NCBI GenBank assembly: GCA_001897995.1
Contig: MKRV01000192.1
Location: forward strand, 1 to 64,000
Direction of reading: 5' to 3'
Source: Alphaproteobacteria bacterium 65-37
GTDB lineage: Bacteria > Pseudomonadota > Alphaproteobacteria > Reyranellales > Reyranellaceae
Length of the DNA stretch: 64,000 bases
A program made the translations under genes and the position numbers. Shown piece after piece: positions 1 to 7,173 of the stretch. The first letter of the stretch is position 1. Each line of letters opens with the position of its first letter. Below the pieces are notes generated by a model. It made no database searches. It saw nothing but the letters and a program-made list of their open reading frames with translations, and was not told the DNA's origin.

Positions 1-119
1 CGGACCGGTTGCGGCTGGCTGCCGCCGCCACCGCGCGGGCAGGTGCCGACCGTCTGGGCGACGGCAGGGAGACCCGCCAGGAGCGCGCCGGCGGCAGTAA
101 GCGTTGCGAGCAGCTTCAC
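1..119 (-). CDS. N-terminus of a secreted protein (partial, runs off the left edge)
   Basis: Only the first 39 codons are in the window. A GTG start at 119 overlaps the TGA of the upstream DsbA-like gene as GTGA, so the two are translationally coupled. The translation begins MKLLATLTAAGALLAGLPA and ends its leader with AVA before a glutamine: a basic n-region, hydrophobic core and AxA cleavage site, i.e. a Sec signal peptide. The next residues (TVGTCPRGGGG) are low complexity. The mature function cannot be told from what is visible. Confidence 0.7.
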   Translation of the reverse strand, partial: MKLLATLTAAGALLAGLPAVAQTVGTCPRGGGGSQPQPV

Positions 120-712
120 GCGAGCTCCCCTTTGAGCGCTTTCTCGACGAAGGGCAGACGGTCGTTGCCGAAGTACATCGCGCCGTCCACGAAGCAGGTC
201 GGCGCCCCGAACACGCCGCGCGCTACGGCCTCGTCGGTGGTGGCCTTGAGTCGGTCCTTGGCGTCCTGATCCTGGAGGCGCTTGCCGAACGCAGCGGCAT
301 CGAGGCCGGCGGCCGTCAGTACGGCGGCGACTTCGTTCATGTCGTTGAGATTGCGTCCGTCGACCCACATGGCCCTGAAGACGGCCGGGTGATAGCGCTC
401 GAACAGGCCATCGAGCTCGGCCGCGGCAGCGCCGCGCATCAAAGCGAGCGTGTTGACCGGAAAGTGCGGGTTGGCCCGGAAGGCCACGCCGTAGTGTCGA
501 GCCCACATCGGCATGTCGGCCGCCGCCCATTTGGACTTCGCCGGCACGGTCATCGGCGAGGCATTGCCCGTCGCCTTGAACACGCCGCCGATCAGCATCG
601 GCCGGCGGACCAGGGTGGCGCCGGCGCGCTTTGCGATCGCTTCGACCTGGGTGTCGGCCAGGTAGCTGTAGGGGCTGCCGTAGTCGAAGAAGAATTCCAA
701 GGTGCGAGCCAT
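116..712 (-). CDS. DsbA-family 2-hydroxychromene-2-carboxylate isomerase-like protein
   Basis: A 198-residue thioredoxin-fold protein of the HCCA isomerase/kappa-GST group. The N-terminal motif FFFDYGSPYSYLA carries the family's SPYSY segment (Ser13-Tyr17) in place of a CXXC redox pair, and the C-terminal part has the cis-proline loop FGAPTCFVDG followed by FGNDR. Characterised relatives isomerise 2-hydroxychromene-2-carboxylate in naphthalene catabolism using glutathione; many paralogues have unknown substrates. It lies divergent from an SDR and a Rieske oxygenase, which fits an aromatic-degradation role, but substrate is inference. Its stop overlaps the start of the downstream secreted protein. 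Confidence 0.85.
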   Translation of the reverse strand: MARTLEFFFDYGSPYSYLADTQVEAIAKRAGATLVRRPMLIGGVFKATGNASPMTVPAKSKWAAADMPMWARHYGVAFRANPHFPVNTLALMRGAAAAELDGLFERYHPAVFRAMWVDGRNLNDMNEVAAVLTAAGLDAAAFGKRLQDQDAKDRLKATTDEAVARGVFGAPTCFVDGAMYFGNDRLPFVEKALKGELA

Positions 713-793
713 CCATTCCTCCCTGCTTGTCGTGAGCTTCTCCTGCTTCTAGCGTTCTCTCAAAGGACGGGAAAGAAATCGAGGGAGGACAGG

Positions 794-1549
794 ATGGGCC
801 GCGTTGCGGACAAGGTGGTGCTCGTGACCGGTGCCGGATCGGGGATCGGCCGGGCCACGGCCAAGCTGCTGGCTGCCGAGGGGGCCACGGTGATCGTCAC
901 CGACGTCAATCGTCCCGGCGGCCTCGAGACGGTGCAGCAGATCGGCGGCAAGGCCCGCTTCGAGGAGCAGGACACTTCGAAGGAAGCCGACTGGAAACGC
1001 ATCATCGACGATATCCTGGCGCGCGAGGGACGGCTCAACGGCCTGGTCAACAATGCCGGTATCGCCGGCCCCTTCCCGTCGAGCTTCGAGGGCGAGAGCC
1101 TGGAGCAATGGCGGCGGATCCTGTCGATCAATGTCGAGGGCGTGTTCCTCGGCTGCAAATACGGCGTGCCGGCGCTGCGCGGCTCGGGCGGCGGCTCGAT
1201 CGTCAACCTCTCGTCGCTGGCGGCCTTCCTGGGCACGCCCGACCTGTCGGCCTATGGCGCCAGCAAGGGCGCGGTGCGGCAGTTCACCAAGACCGTGGCG
1301 ATCGACTGCGCGCGCAAGGGCTACAAGGTGCGCTGCAATTCGGTGCATCCCGGCATCATCGCCACGCCGATGGGCGACAGCATCCTGCCGAGCGACAAGG
1401 CTCGCGAGCGCATGCGCCAGCGCGTGCCGGCGGGCGAGCTCGGGGCCCCCGAGGACATCGCTTATGGGGTGCTCTACCTGATCTCTGACGAGTCACGCTA
1501 CGTCACTGGCGCCGAGCTGGTGATCGATGGGGGCATGAACGCGATCTAA
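794..1549 (+). CDS. SDR family NAD(P)-dependent oxidoreductase
   Basis: Classical short-chain dehydrogenase of 251 residues. The cofactor motif TGAGSGIG is at residues 12-19, an acidic Asp37 after the second strand (VTDVNR) favours NAD, NNAG is at 86-89, and the catalytic triad is Ser141, Tyr154 and Lys158 (YGASK). The C-terminus YVTGAELVIDGG is typical. The ATG at 794 is preceded by GGGAGGAC; an in-frame extension further upstream would run antisense through the neighbouring isomerase and is rejected. It is followed after 19 bp by the Rieske oxygenase gene, so the two are probably co-transcribed; substrate unknown. Confidence 0.92.
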   Translation: MGRVADKVVLVTGAGSGIGRATAKLLAAEGATVIVTDVNRPGGLETVQQIGGKARFEEQDTSKEADWKRIIDDILAREGRLNGLVNNAGIAGPFPSSFEGESLEQWRRILSINVEGVFLGCKYGVPALRGSGGGSIVNLSSLAAFLGTPDLSAYGASKGAVRQFTKTVAIDCARKGYKVRCNSVHPGIIATPMGDSILPSDKARERMRQRVPAGELGAPEDIAYGVLYLISDESRYVTGAELVIDGGMNAI

Positions 1550-1568
1550 AGAGGGGAAGAGGGCTGCA

Positions 1569-2732
1569 ATGCGTCAAACCGATCAGGTTGCCTACCTCGA
1601 ACGCATGCTGGGCATGGTCCGCACCAACACGCGCGACGATGGCCCAGGCCTCAGCCACACGTCGGTCGAGGAGTATTACGATCCCGGCCGCTACCAGCGC
1701 GAAGTGTCGCTGCTGTTCCGGCACTACCCCATCGTGGTCGGCTATTCCTGCCAGCTGCGCAAGGCGGGCGACTTCGTCGTTCACAACGACACCGGCCAGC
1801 CGATCCTGGTGACGCGCGGCACCGACGGTGTGCTACGCGCCTTCCTGAATGTCTGTCGCCATCGCAGCGCCACCGTCGAAACGAAACCCTGCGGCGCCAA
1901 CAAGCGGGCCTTCGTCTGTCCGTATCACGGCTGGAGCTACGACCTCACCGGCCGGCTGGTCGGCATCACCGACGGCACGGCGTTTGGGGATCTCGACCGC
2001 AGCCGTCACAGCCTGCGCCGGTTGGCGGTCGCGGAGAAATACGGCCTGGTCTGGGTCGTGCCGACGGCGCTGGAAGAGGGCGCGGAGGCGGCACTCGACA
2101 TCGACGCCTATCTCGGCGCCATCGCGCCCGATCTCGCGAGCTGGAGCATGCAGGGCTGGGAGCTGCACAGCTCGGTGCCGATCCGGCCACACATGAACTG
2201 GAAGCTCGTGGTCGACACTTTCCTCGAGCTCTATCACTTTCGGTATGCCCACACCGGCAGCGTCTATCCGCTGTTCCTGGACAATATCGCGACCTACGAA
2301 CAGATGGACCGCCACATCCGCCTGGCTGCCGCCAAGCGTACGATCGTCGAGCTCGAGGACCGGCCGCGTGAGGCCTGGCGCATCCTCGACCATGCGATCG
2401 TGCTCTACGAGCTCTTTCCCAACACCGTGCTGGCCTATACCGAGGACCATTGCGGCATCTTCACCAGCTTTCCGGTATCGCCCGACGAGTCGGTCATGCA
2501 CCTGGCGGTACTGGTCGATCCCGTGGAACGGGCCAAGAAGACGGAGGGCTATTGGAAGGCCAATGCCGAGCTGCTGCAGGCTGCCGTGGGCGAAGACTTC
2601 GCGATCGGCGATGCGATCCAGCGCAACTTCCGCAGCGGCGCCAACACGCAGCAGACCTTCGGCAAGTTCGAAAAAGCGTTGGGCTGGTACCACCGCGAGA
2701 TCGACGCGGCGCTGGCGGCGGGATGGCGGTGA
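1569..2732 (+). CDS. Rieske 2Fe-2S ring-hydroxylating oxygenase, alpha subunit
   Basis: A 387-residue terminal oxygenase alpha subunit. The Rieske centre is CRH (Cys96, His98) and CPYH (Cys117, His120), followed by GWSYDLTG. The catalytic domain has NWKLVVDTFLELYHFRYAH, giving the electron-bridging Asp216 and the iron-ligand histidines His223 and His228. Such enzymes add oxygen to aromatic rings or remove methyl groups, fed electrons by a reductase. No beta subunit, ferredoxin or reductase is nearby, so it must borrow partners or belong to the beta-less subgroup. Preceded by the SDR, a likely next step after a dihydrodiol. Confidence 0.92.
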   Translation: MRQTDQVAYLERMLGMVRTNTRDDGPGLSHTSVEEYYDPGRYQREVSLLFRHYPIVVGYSCQLRKAGDFVVHNDTGQPILVTRGTDGVLRAFLNVCRHRSATVETKPCGANKRAFVCPYHGWSYDLTGRLVGITDGTAFGDLDRSRHSLRRLAVAEKYGLVWVVPTALEEGAEAALDIDAYLGAIAPDLASWSMQGWELHSSVPIRPHMNWKLVVDTFLELYHFRYAHTGSVYPLFLDNIATYEQMDRHIRLAAAKRTIVELEDRPREAWRILDHAIVLYELFPNTVLAYTEDHCGIFTSFPVSPDESVMHLAVLVDPVERAKKTEGYWKANAELLQAAVGEDFAIGDAIQRNFRSGANTQQTFGKFEKALGWYHREIDAALAAGWR

Positions 2733-2736
2733 CGGC

Positions 2737-2768
2737 GTCCTCTCCGCCCACGAAGTGGGGGAGAGGAC
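2737..2768. repeat. Extragenic C/G-rich hairpin 1
   Basis: GTCCTCTCC-G-CCCAC pairs with GTGGGGGAGAGGAC around a GAA loop, a 14-bp stem with one bulged G. It lies between convergent genes, just after the Rieske stop. There is no U-run on either side. Two further hairpins with the same CCTC(T)CCCCC/GGGGG(A)GAGG core follow at 4185 and 5038, so this looks like a dispersed palindromic element, possibly also working as a weak terminator. Confidence 0.6.
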
Positions 2769-2793
2769 AGACGAGAGAAACGCGAAGAGGCGC

Positions 2794-3324
2794 CTACTTG
2801 ATGGTCACCTGATGGGCGACCTTGTCGCCGTCGGTGATGGTGATCTGCTGGAAGCCCAGCATCTTCAGCAGGTCGAAGAAGTTCGCGTCTTCCGCCACGG
2901 TGCGCTCCTGGAAGAAGGGCGAGAGGCGGGACATGGTGGTCATGTTCGCGAGCACTGCGCGCATGCGATAGACCGTGCCGAGCTCACCGGGCTGCAGGCC
3001 GACGATGATCATCTTGTCGGCCTTCTCGCCCTTGACGAAGACGGCATAGGGGACGCGGTAGGCCGACTGGATCGTGCCCTGGGAGACGACGGTCACGAAC
3101 TGCACGCGCTGCGCCCGGTCGACGCCGGCGATCGTGTCCATTGGGGACTTGTATTCCTCGGTCGAGGTCGGCTTCGGATAGTAGTAGCCGACGTAGCGGT
3201 CCTCGCCGGCCGGCGCCGCTGCATGCTTGGCCGGCGCCGAGACGGGCTTGGGTTGCGGCTGGGCAAGCGCCGGCAGGGCACTGAACGCGACGACGGCAGC
3301 GAGACAGGCGGCGAACCGATTCAT
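2794..3324 (-). CDS. Conserved uncharacterised periplasmic protein
   Basis: A 176-residue protein not recognised as a named family. The chosen ATG at 3324 gives MNRFAACLAAVVAFSALPALAQ, a clear Sec signal peptide cut after ALA; the ATG ten codons upstream would put charged and proline-rich residues before it. The mature part starts with a Pro/Lys/Ala linker, then a compact domain with VQFVTVVSQG, VPYAVFVKGEKADKMIIVGL and a C-terminal ITITDGDKVAHQVTIK, suggestive of a small mixed beta fold. It stands alone between the convergent Rieske gene and an SDR. No function is proposed. Confidence 0.75.
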   Translation of the reverse strand: MNRFAACLAAVVAFSALPALAQPQPKPVSAPAKHAAAPAGEDRYVGYYYPKPTSTEEYKSPMDTIAGVDRAQRVQFVTVVSQGTIQSAYRVPYAVFVKGEKADKMIIVGLQPGELGTVYRMRAVLANMTTMSRLSPFFQERTVAEDANFFDLLKMLGFQQITITDGDKVAHQVTIK

Positions 3325-3390
3325 GGTTGTGGATCCCCCAGGGTACGGATGCATGTGCGGATACGAACGTTATGGTGAGCCCGGTCGAGG

Positions 3391-4164
3391 CTAGAACAAC
3401 GTATAGCCACCATCGATGACGAAGTCGCGCCCCGTCGTGTAGCTGGACGCACTGCTCGCCAGGTAGACGGCGATCGGGCCGAAATCGGCGCCGGTGCCCC
3501 AGCGCCGGTGCGGAATGCGCGGCAGGACGTTGCCGGCGAACTTCGGATTGGCGACGGCATTGGCCGTCATCTCCGTTTCGATCCAGCCCGGCAGGATGGA
3601 ATTCACTGTGATCTTGTAGCGCGCCAGCTCGACGGACAGCGCCCGGACCATGGCGGTGACGCCGCCCTTGCTGGCCCCATAGTGGCTGGAGCGGGCCGCG
3701 CCCTCGATCGCCGCGGTGCTGGCCATGGCGACCAGCGAGCCGCCCTGGCCGCGTTCGACCATGTGCTTGGCCGCCGCCCGGAAGGTGAAGAAGACGCCGT
3801 CGAGGTTGATGCGCAGAACGCGGCGCCATTCCTCGTAGTCCATCTCCAGGATCGAGCCCTTGCCGCGGCCGGAGACGCCGGCGTTGGCGACGCAGTTATC
3901 GACATGGCCCATTACCTTCACCGTTTCGGCGAAGGCGTCCTGCACCTGCTTCTCGTCGCCGACATCGACGATCTGGGCATGGACCTTGCGGCCGTGCTTC
4001 TTGAGCTGCGCCACGGCCGCGTCGTTCTTCTCCTTGCGGGTGCCCCAGATGCAGATGTCGGCGCCGGCCTCCGCCATCGCATCGGCCATGCCGAGGCCGA
4101 TGCCGCCATTGCCGCCGGTCACCAGCGCCACCTTGCCCGTCAGATCGAAGCCCTTGTAGGCCAT
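3391..4164 (-). CDS. SDR family NAD(P)-dependent oxidoreductase
   Basis: A 257-residue classical SDR. The TGGNGGIG cofactor loop is at residues 16-23, NAG at 94-96, and the catalytic residues are Ser149, Tyr162 and Lys166 (HYGASKGG). Arginine and lysine after the second strand (GTRKEKND) suggest NADP preference. The C-terminus TTGRDFVIDGGYTLF is typical of the family. It shares only ordinary SDR similarity with the 794 gene, so it is not a recent duplicate. Transcribed toward the periplasmic protein gene; substrate cannot be assigned. Confidence 0.92.
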   Translation of the reverse strand: MAYKGFDLTGKVALVTGGNGGIGLGMADAMAEAGADICIWGTRKEKNDAAVAQLKKHGRKVHAQIVDVGDEKQVQDAFAETVKVMGHVDNCVANAGVSGRGKGSILEMDYEEWRRVLRINLDGVFFTFRAAAKHMVERGQGGSLVAMASTAAIEGAARSSHYGASKGGVTAMVRALSVELARYKITVNSILPGWIETEMTANAVANPKFAGNVLPRIPHRRWGTGADFGPIAVYLASSASSYTTGRDFVIDGGYTLF

Positions 4165-4184
4165 CGCGTGCTCCCCTTCATGTT

Positions 4185-4211
4185 CCTCTCCCCCGTTTCC
4201 GAGGGGAGAGG
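4185..4211. repeat. Extragenic C/G-rich hairpin 2
   Basis: CCTCTCCCC (4185-4193) and GGGGAGAGG (4203-4211) form a perfect 9-bp stem around a 9-nt loop. It sits between the pirin gene end and the SDR start, 20 bp upstream of the SDR ATG on the minus strand, so it would fall in that gene's leader. Same core as the hairpins at 2737 and 5038. Confidence 0.6.
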
Positions 4212-4243
4212 AGAATGACCATGAAAGGAGTGATCCGTCGAGA

Positions 4244-4960
4244 TCAGTTCAGCGCGTCGGTTTCGACCAGCACAATCTCGGCGTCCTCGAGCGCAGTCAG
4301 CTCGATTTCGTCCTGGTCGACCACGGCAACACCGTCGCGCGCGTTGGCGGTCACCGGCTTGCTGTCGCTGCCGCGCACCTCGATCTTGCCCTTGGCGGGG
4401 ACGAGATAGGCGGGCTTGCCGGCGAGCTTCTGACGAATCGTCTGCCCCGCCTTCAGGGTGCCTGCAAGCAACGAGCCGTCGGCATAGAGAGGGATCGCCC
4501 CGTCGTCGCCGCGCCCCGAGGCCAGCGGCACCAACTTGCCGTCGCGCCCCTCGGCCGGGAATTGAACGGTCTCCCAGCGTGCCGGCACGCCCTGCTTGTT
4601 GGGCAGGATCCAGATCTGGAACAGCTCGGTCTCGTCCTGCTCCATGTTGTATTCGGCGTGCTGGATGCCGTTGCCTGCGCTCATCACCTGGATCTGTCCC
4701 GCTTCGGTGCGGCCCTGGTTGCCCAGATGATCCTTGTGCGTGATCGCGCCTTTGATGACGTAGGTCACGATCTCCATGTCGCGATGCGGGTGCGGCGGAA
4801 AGCCGGACTGCGGCGCGATGCGGTCGTTGTTCCACACACGCAGCGCGCCCCAATGGACACGCGACGGGTTGCGGTATTCGGCAAAGGCGAAGTGGAAGTT
4901 GGCGTTGAGCCAGCCGTGGTTCGACTTGCCGAGCTTCTCGAATGGTCTGAGTTCGATCAT
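4244..4960 (-). CDS. Pirin family protein (bicupin)
   Basis: A 238-residue YhaK/pirin-type bicupin. The N-terminal cupin has the quercetinase-like metal site: PHPHRDMEIVTYV gives His57 and His59, and QHAEYN gives His101 and Glu103. The sequence SAGNGIQHAEYN is diagnostic. Bacterial pirins include quercetin dioxygenases and redox-responsive proteins; which applies here is not visible. The start chosen gives MIELRPFEKLG, preceded by an AGAGGTAAG-like stretch; upstream in-frame codons would read through the intergenic hairpin. Confidence 0.9.
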   Translation of the reverse strand: MIELRPFEKLGKSNHGWLNANFHFAFAEYRNPSRVHWGALRVWNNDRIAPQSGFPPHPHRDMEIVTYVIKGAITHKDHLGNQGRTEAGQIQVMSAGNGIQHAEYNMEQDETELFQIWILPNKQGVPARWETVQFPAEGRDGKLVPLASGRGDDGAIPLYADGSLLAGTLKAGQTIRQKLAGKPAYLVPAKGKIEVRGSDSKPVTANARDGVAVVDQDEIELTALEDAEIVLVETDALN

Positions 4961-5037
4961 GGGACTTACCTCTTGGCCCCAAAATGGCGCCAGGAGGCAG
5001 GGGATCAAGTTTCTGATTGGTAACGGCAGATTATGTC

Positions 5038-5063
5038 TCCTCCCCCGACTTTGCGGGGGAGGA
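5038..5063. repeat. Extragenic C/G-rich hairpin 3
   Basis: TCCTCCCCCG (5038-5047) and CGGGGGAGGA (5054-5063) form a perfect 10-bp stem with a 6-nt loop ACTTTG. It lies 11 bp beyond the stop of the minus-strand VWA operon and could cap its transcript, though no U-run follows. Third member of the set at 2737 and 4185. Confidence 0.6.
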
Positions 5064-5073
5064 ACTCGTCTCT

Positions 5074-7173
5074 CTACCGCCCCTCGCGCCACCAGGCGCT
5101 GCCGATGGCCATCAGGAAGGCCAGTGCCACCAGGATGCCGGGCAGCAGCGGCAGCTGGTTGATGCCGGCGACGGTGTAGCCTTCGTTGCGGCGGACGCCG
5201 ATCCAGTCGGAGCCGCCGGCGGCGCGACCGGGTCGCACGGCGCGGATGTCGGGATCAGTCTGATCGGTCAGCCACATCAGCACACCGTTGGTCGCGTCGA
5301 CCAGCGGCTTCAGCTTGGCGTCGGTCGCCCGTACGTCGGAGAATTCCAGCGGATCGGGGCTGCCGACCGCCGCAACGGTACGCAGGGTGCCGTCGTCGAA
5401 GCGATAGAGGCCGGGCTTGTCGACATCGACCACGGCGACGCCCAGGCCCGGTGCGCTCTGCTTGAGGTCGAGCGTGCGGGTCTCGCCGCCGTTGGGCGGT
5501 GTCCCCGGGTTGGTCATCGCGACCTGCGGGAAGGTGTTGGCGAGCGTGCGGCGCGTCACCTCGATGCGGCCGCCGACCGCCGTGGCGCGCAGCGCCTCCT
5601 CCTCGAGGTCGGGCTCCTTCATCAGCCAGTGCGCCACGCGGCGCACCAGCTCGGGCTGCGGCCCGCCGCCGTCGATGCCGCGGTTCCACAGCCACAGGTG
5701 GTCCGACATCAACTGCGCCACGCGGCCTTCGCCGACGCGATCGAGGATGACCAGCGGACGGTCCTCGGCGCCGGACAACACGGCATTGCCGCGTTCGGTG
5801 CGCGAGGTGACGAGGCGGAACCAGCGACCCCAGTCGGGTTCCTTGTCCGGCCCACCGGCCTGCGGCAGGTTCGCCGTCACGGGGTGGCGTTGGCCGATAT
5901 CGGTGACCTTGGGCTTGAACGGCGTTTCCAGCACGTCGCCCAGAGGGGCAGCCGGCAGCACGGCGCCGAGCGGCGTGCGGTAGAGCGATCGCTGGGTGGC
6001 GAAGATCGGACCGACCGAAACCAGCAGGGCGCCGCCACCCTTCACATACTCGGCGATGTTGCGGAAGTAGTCGCGCGTGATCAGGTTCCCCGACTCGTAG
6101 CGGTCGAAGATGATCAGGTCGAATTCCTTCAGCTTCTGCTCGAACAGCTCACGCATCGGGAAGACGATCAGCGACAGCTCGCGCACCGGCGTGAAGTCGT
6201 CCTTCTGCGGTGTGCGCAGGATGGTGAAATGCACCAGGTCGACGGCCGGGTCGCTCTTCAGCAGGTTCCGCCACGCCCGCTCGCCCTGATAGGGCTCGCC
6301 CGACACCAGCAGCACGCGCAGCCGATCGCGCACGCCGTTGATGGTGAATAGCGCGCGGTTGTTGTCGAGGGTGAGCTCGTTCTGGCCGGCGCCGACCTCG
6401 AGTTCCACGACGTTGGCGCCGGGATTACCGACGGTGATGGGCAGCTCGACCGAGCGGCCGACCGGCACGTCGATGCGCCGCACGACGTCACCGCCAACCG
6501 ACAGGGTGACCGGCGCGGTGCCGCCGGCGGGATCCTCGATCCGGAACTTGGCCGTCACCTGGCGGCCGACCACGCCGAAGCGCGGTGACTGTTCCAGCAC
6601 GATCAGCCGGTCGCGTTCGTTCTTCTTGCCGGCGATCATCGCATGCACCGGGGCGCCGCCCAGCTCCGGCGGGACGCCGGCCGGCACGTCGTGGACCTGA
6701 CCGTCGCTCAGCAGCACGACGGCGGCCAGCCGCTCCGGCGGCACTTCGACGAGGGCCTGGCGCATGGCTTCGATCAGGCGTGTGCCGCCCGGCCGTTCGC
6801 TGCCGAGCTGGATGTGCGAGGGAGGCAGCACGGTCTCGCGGATCTCGAGGCCTTCCTGCTGGCCGAGTTTGCGCTTCAGCGCTTCCCGCGCCATCTGGAC
6901 CTGCTGGTGCCGTTCGCCGATCGCCATGGAGTCGCTGTCGTCGACCACGATCAGCGCCACGTCGGCGATCGGCTTGCGCTGCTCCTCGATCAGCGACGGA
7001 TTGCTGAGTGCCGCCAGCACCACCAGCAGCGAACCCAGCCGCCACCACGTGCCGCGCGCCTGCGCCCGCAGGCCGAGCAGCACCAGCACGAAGCCGATGC
7101 CGCCCAGCACCGCGAGCACCCACCACGGCAGCAGCGGATCGAAAGCGACGGAAACGGCTGAAGTCATGTTCAT
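5074..7173 (-). CDS. Inner-membrane VWA/glutamine-amidotransferase-like protein of the moxR operon
   Basis: A 699-residue protein with two N-terminal membrane helices (about residues 14-35 and 45-62), a von Willebrand A-like domain starting at VVDDSDSMAIG (a DxSxS MIDAS motif) and continuing through VVLLSDGQVHDVP, a middle region resembling class-I glutamine amidotransferase/ThuA folds (EFDLIIFDRYESGN...GGGALLVSVGP), and one C-terminal helix ending WWREGR. The large soluble part is periplasmic if topology follows the helices. Its ATG overlaps the stop of the DUF4159 gene as ATGA. Last gene of the moxR-DUF58-DUF4159 operon, a set linked to cell-envelope or chaperone functions; exact role unknown. 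Confidence 0.85.
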   Translation of the reverse strand: MNMTSAVSVAFDPLLPWWVLAVLGGIGFVLVLLGLRAQARGTWWRLGSLLVVLAALSNPSLIEEQRKPIADVALIVVDDSDSMAIGERHQQVQMAREALKRKLGQQEGLEIRETVLPPSHIQLGSERPGGTRLIEAMRQALVEVPPERLAAVVLLSDGQVHDVPAGVPPELGGAPVHAMIAGKKNERDRLIVLEQSPRFGVVGRQVTAKFRIEDPAGGTAPVTLSVGGDVVRRIDVPVGRSVELPITVGNPGANVVELEVGAGQNELTLDNNRALFTINGVRDRLRVLLVSGEPYQGERAWRNLLKSDPAVDLVHFTILRTPQKDDFTPVRELSLIVFPMRELFEQKLKEFDLIIFDRYESGNLITRDYFRNIAEYVKGGGALLVSVGPIFATQRSLYRTPLGAVLPAAPLGDVLETPFKPKVTDIGQRHPVTANLPQAGGPDKEPDWGRWFRLVTSRTERGNAVLSGAEDRPLVILDRVGEGRVAQLMSDHLWLWNRGIDGGGPQPELVRRVAHWLMKEPDLEEEALRATAVGGRIEVTRRTLANTFPQVAMTNPGTPPNGGETRTLDLKQSAPGLGVAVVDVDKPGLYRFDDGTLRTVAAVGSPDPLEFSDVRATDAKLKPLVDATNGVLMWLTDQTDPDIRAVRPGRAAGGSDWIGVRRNEGYTVAGINQLPLLPGILVALAFLMAIGSAWWREGR

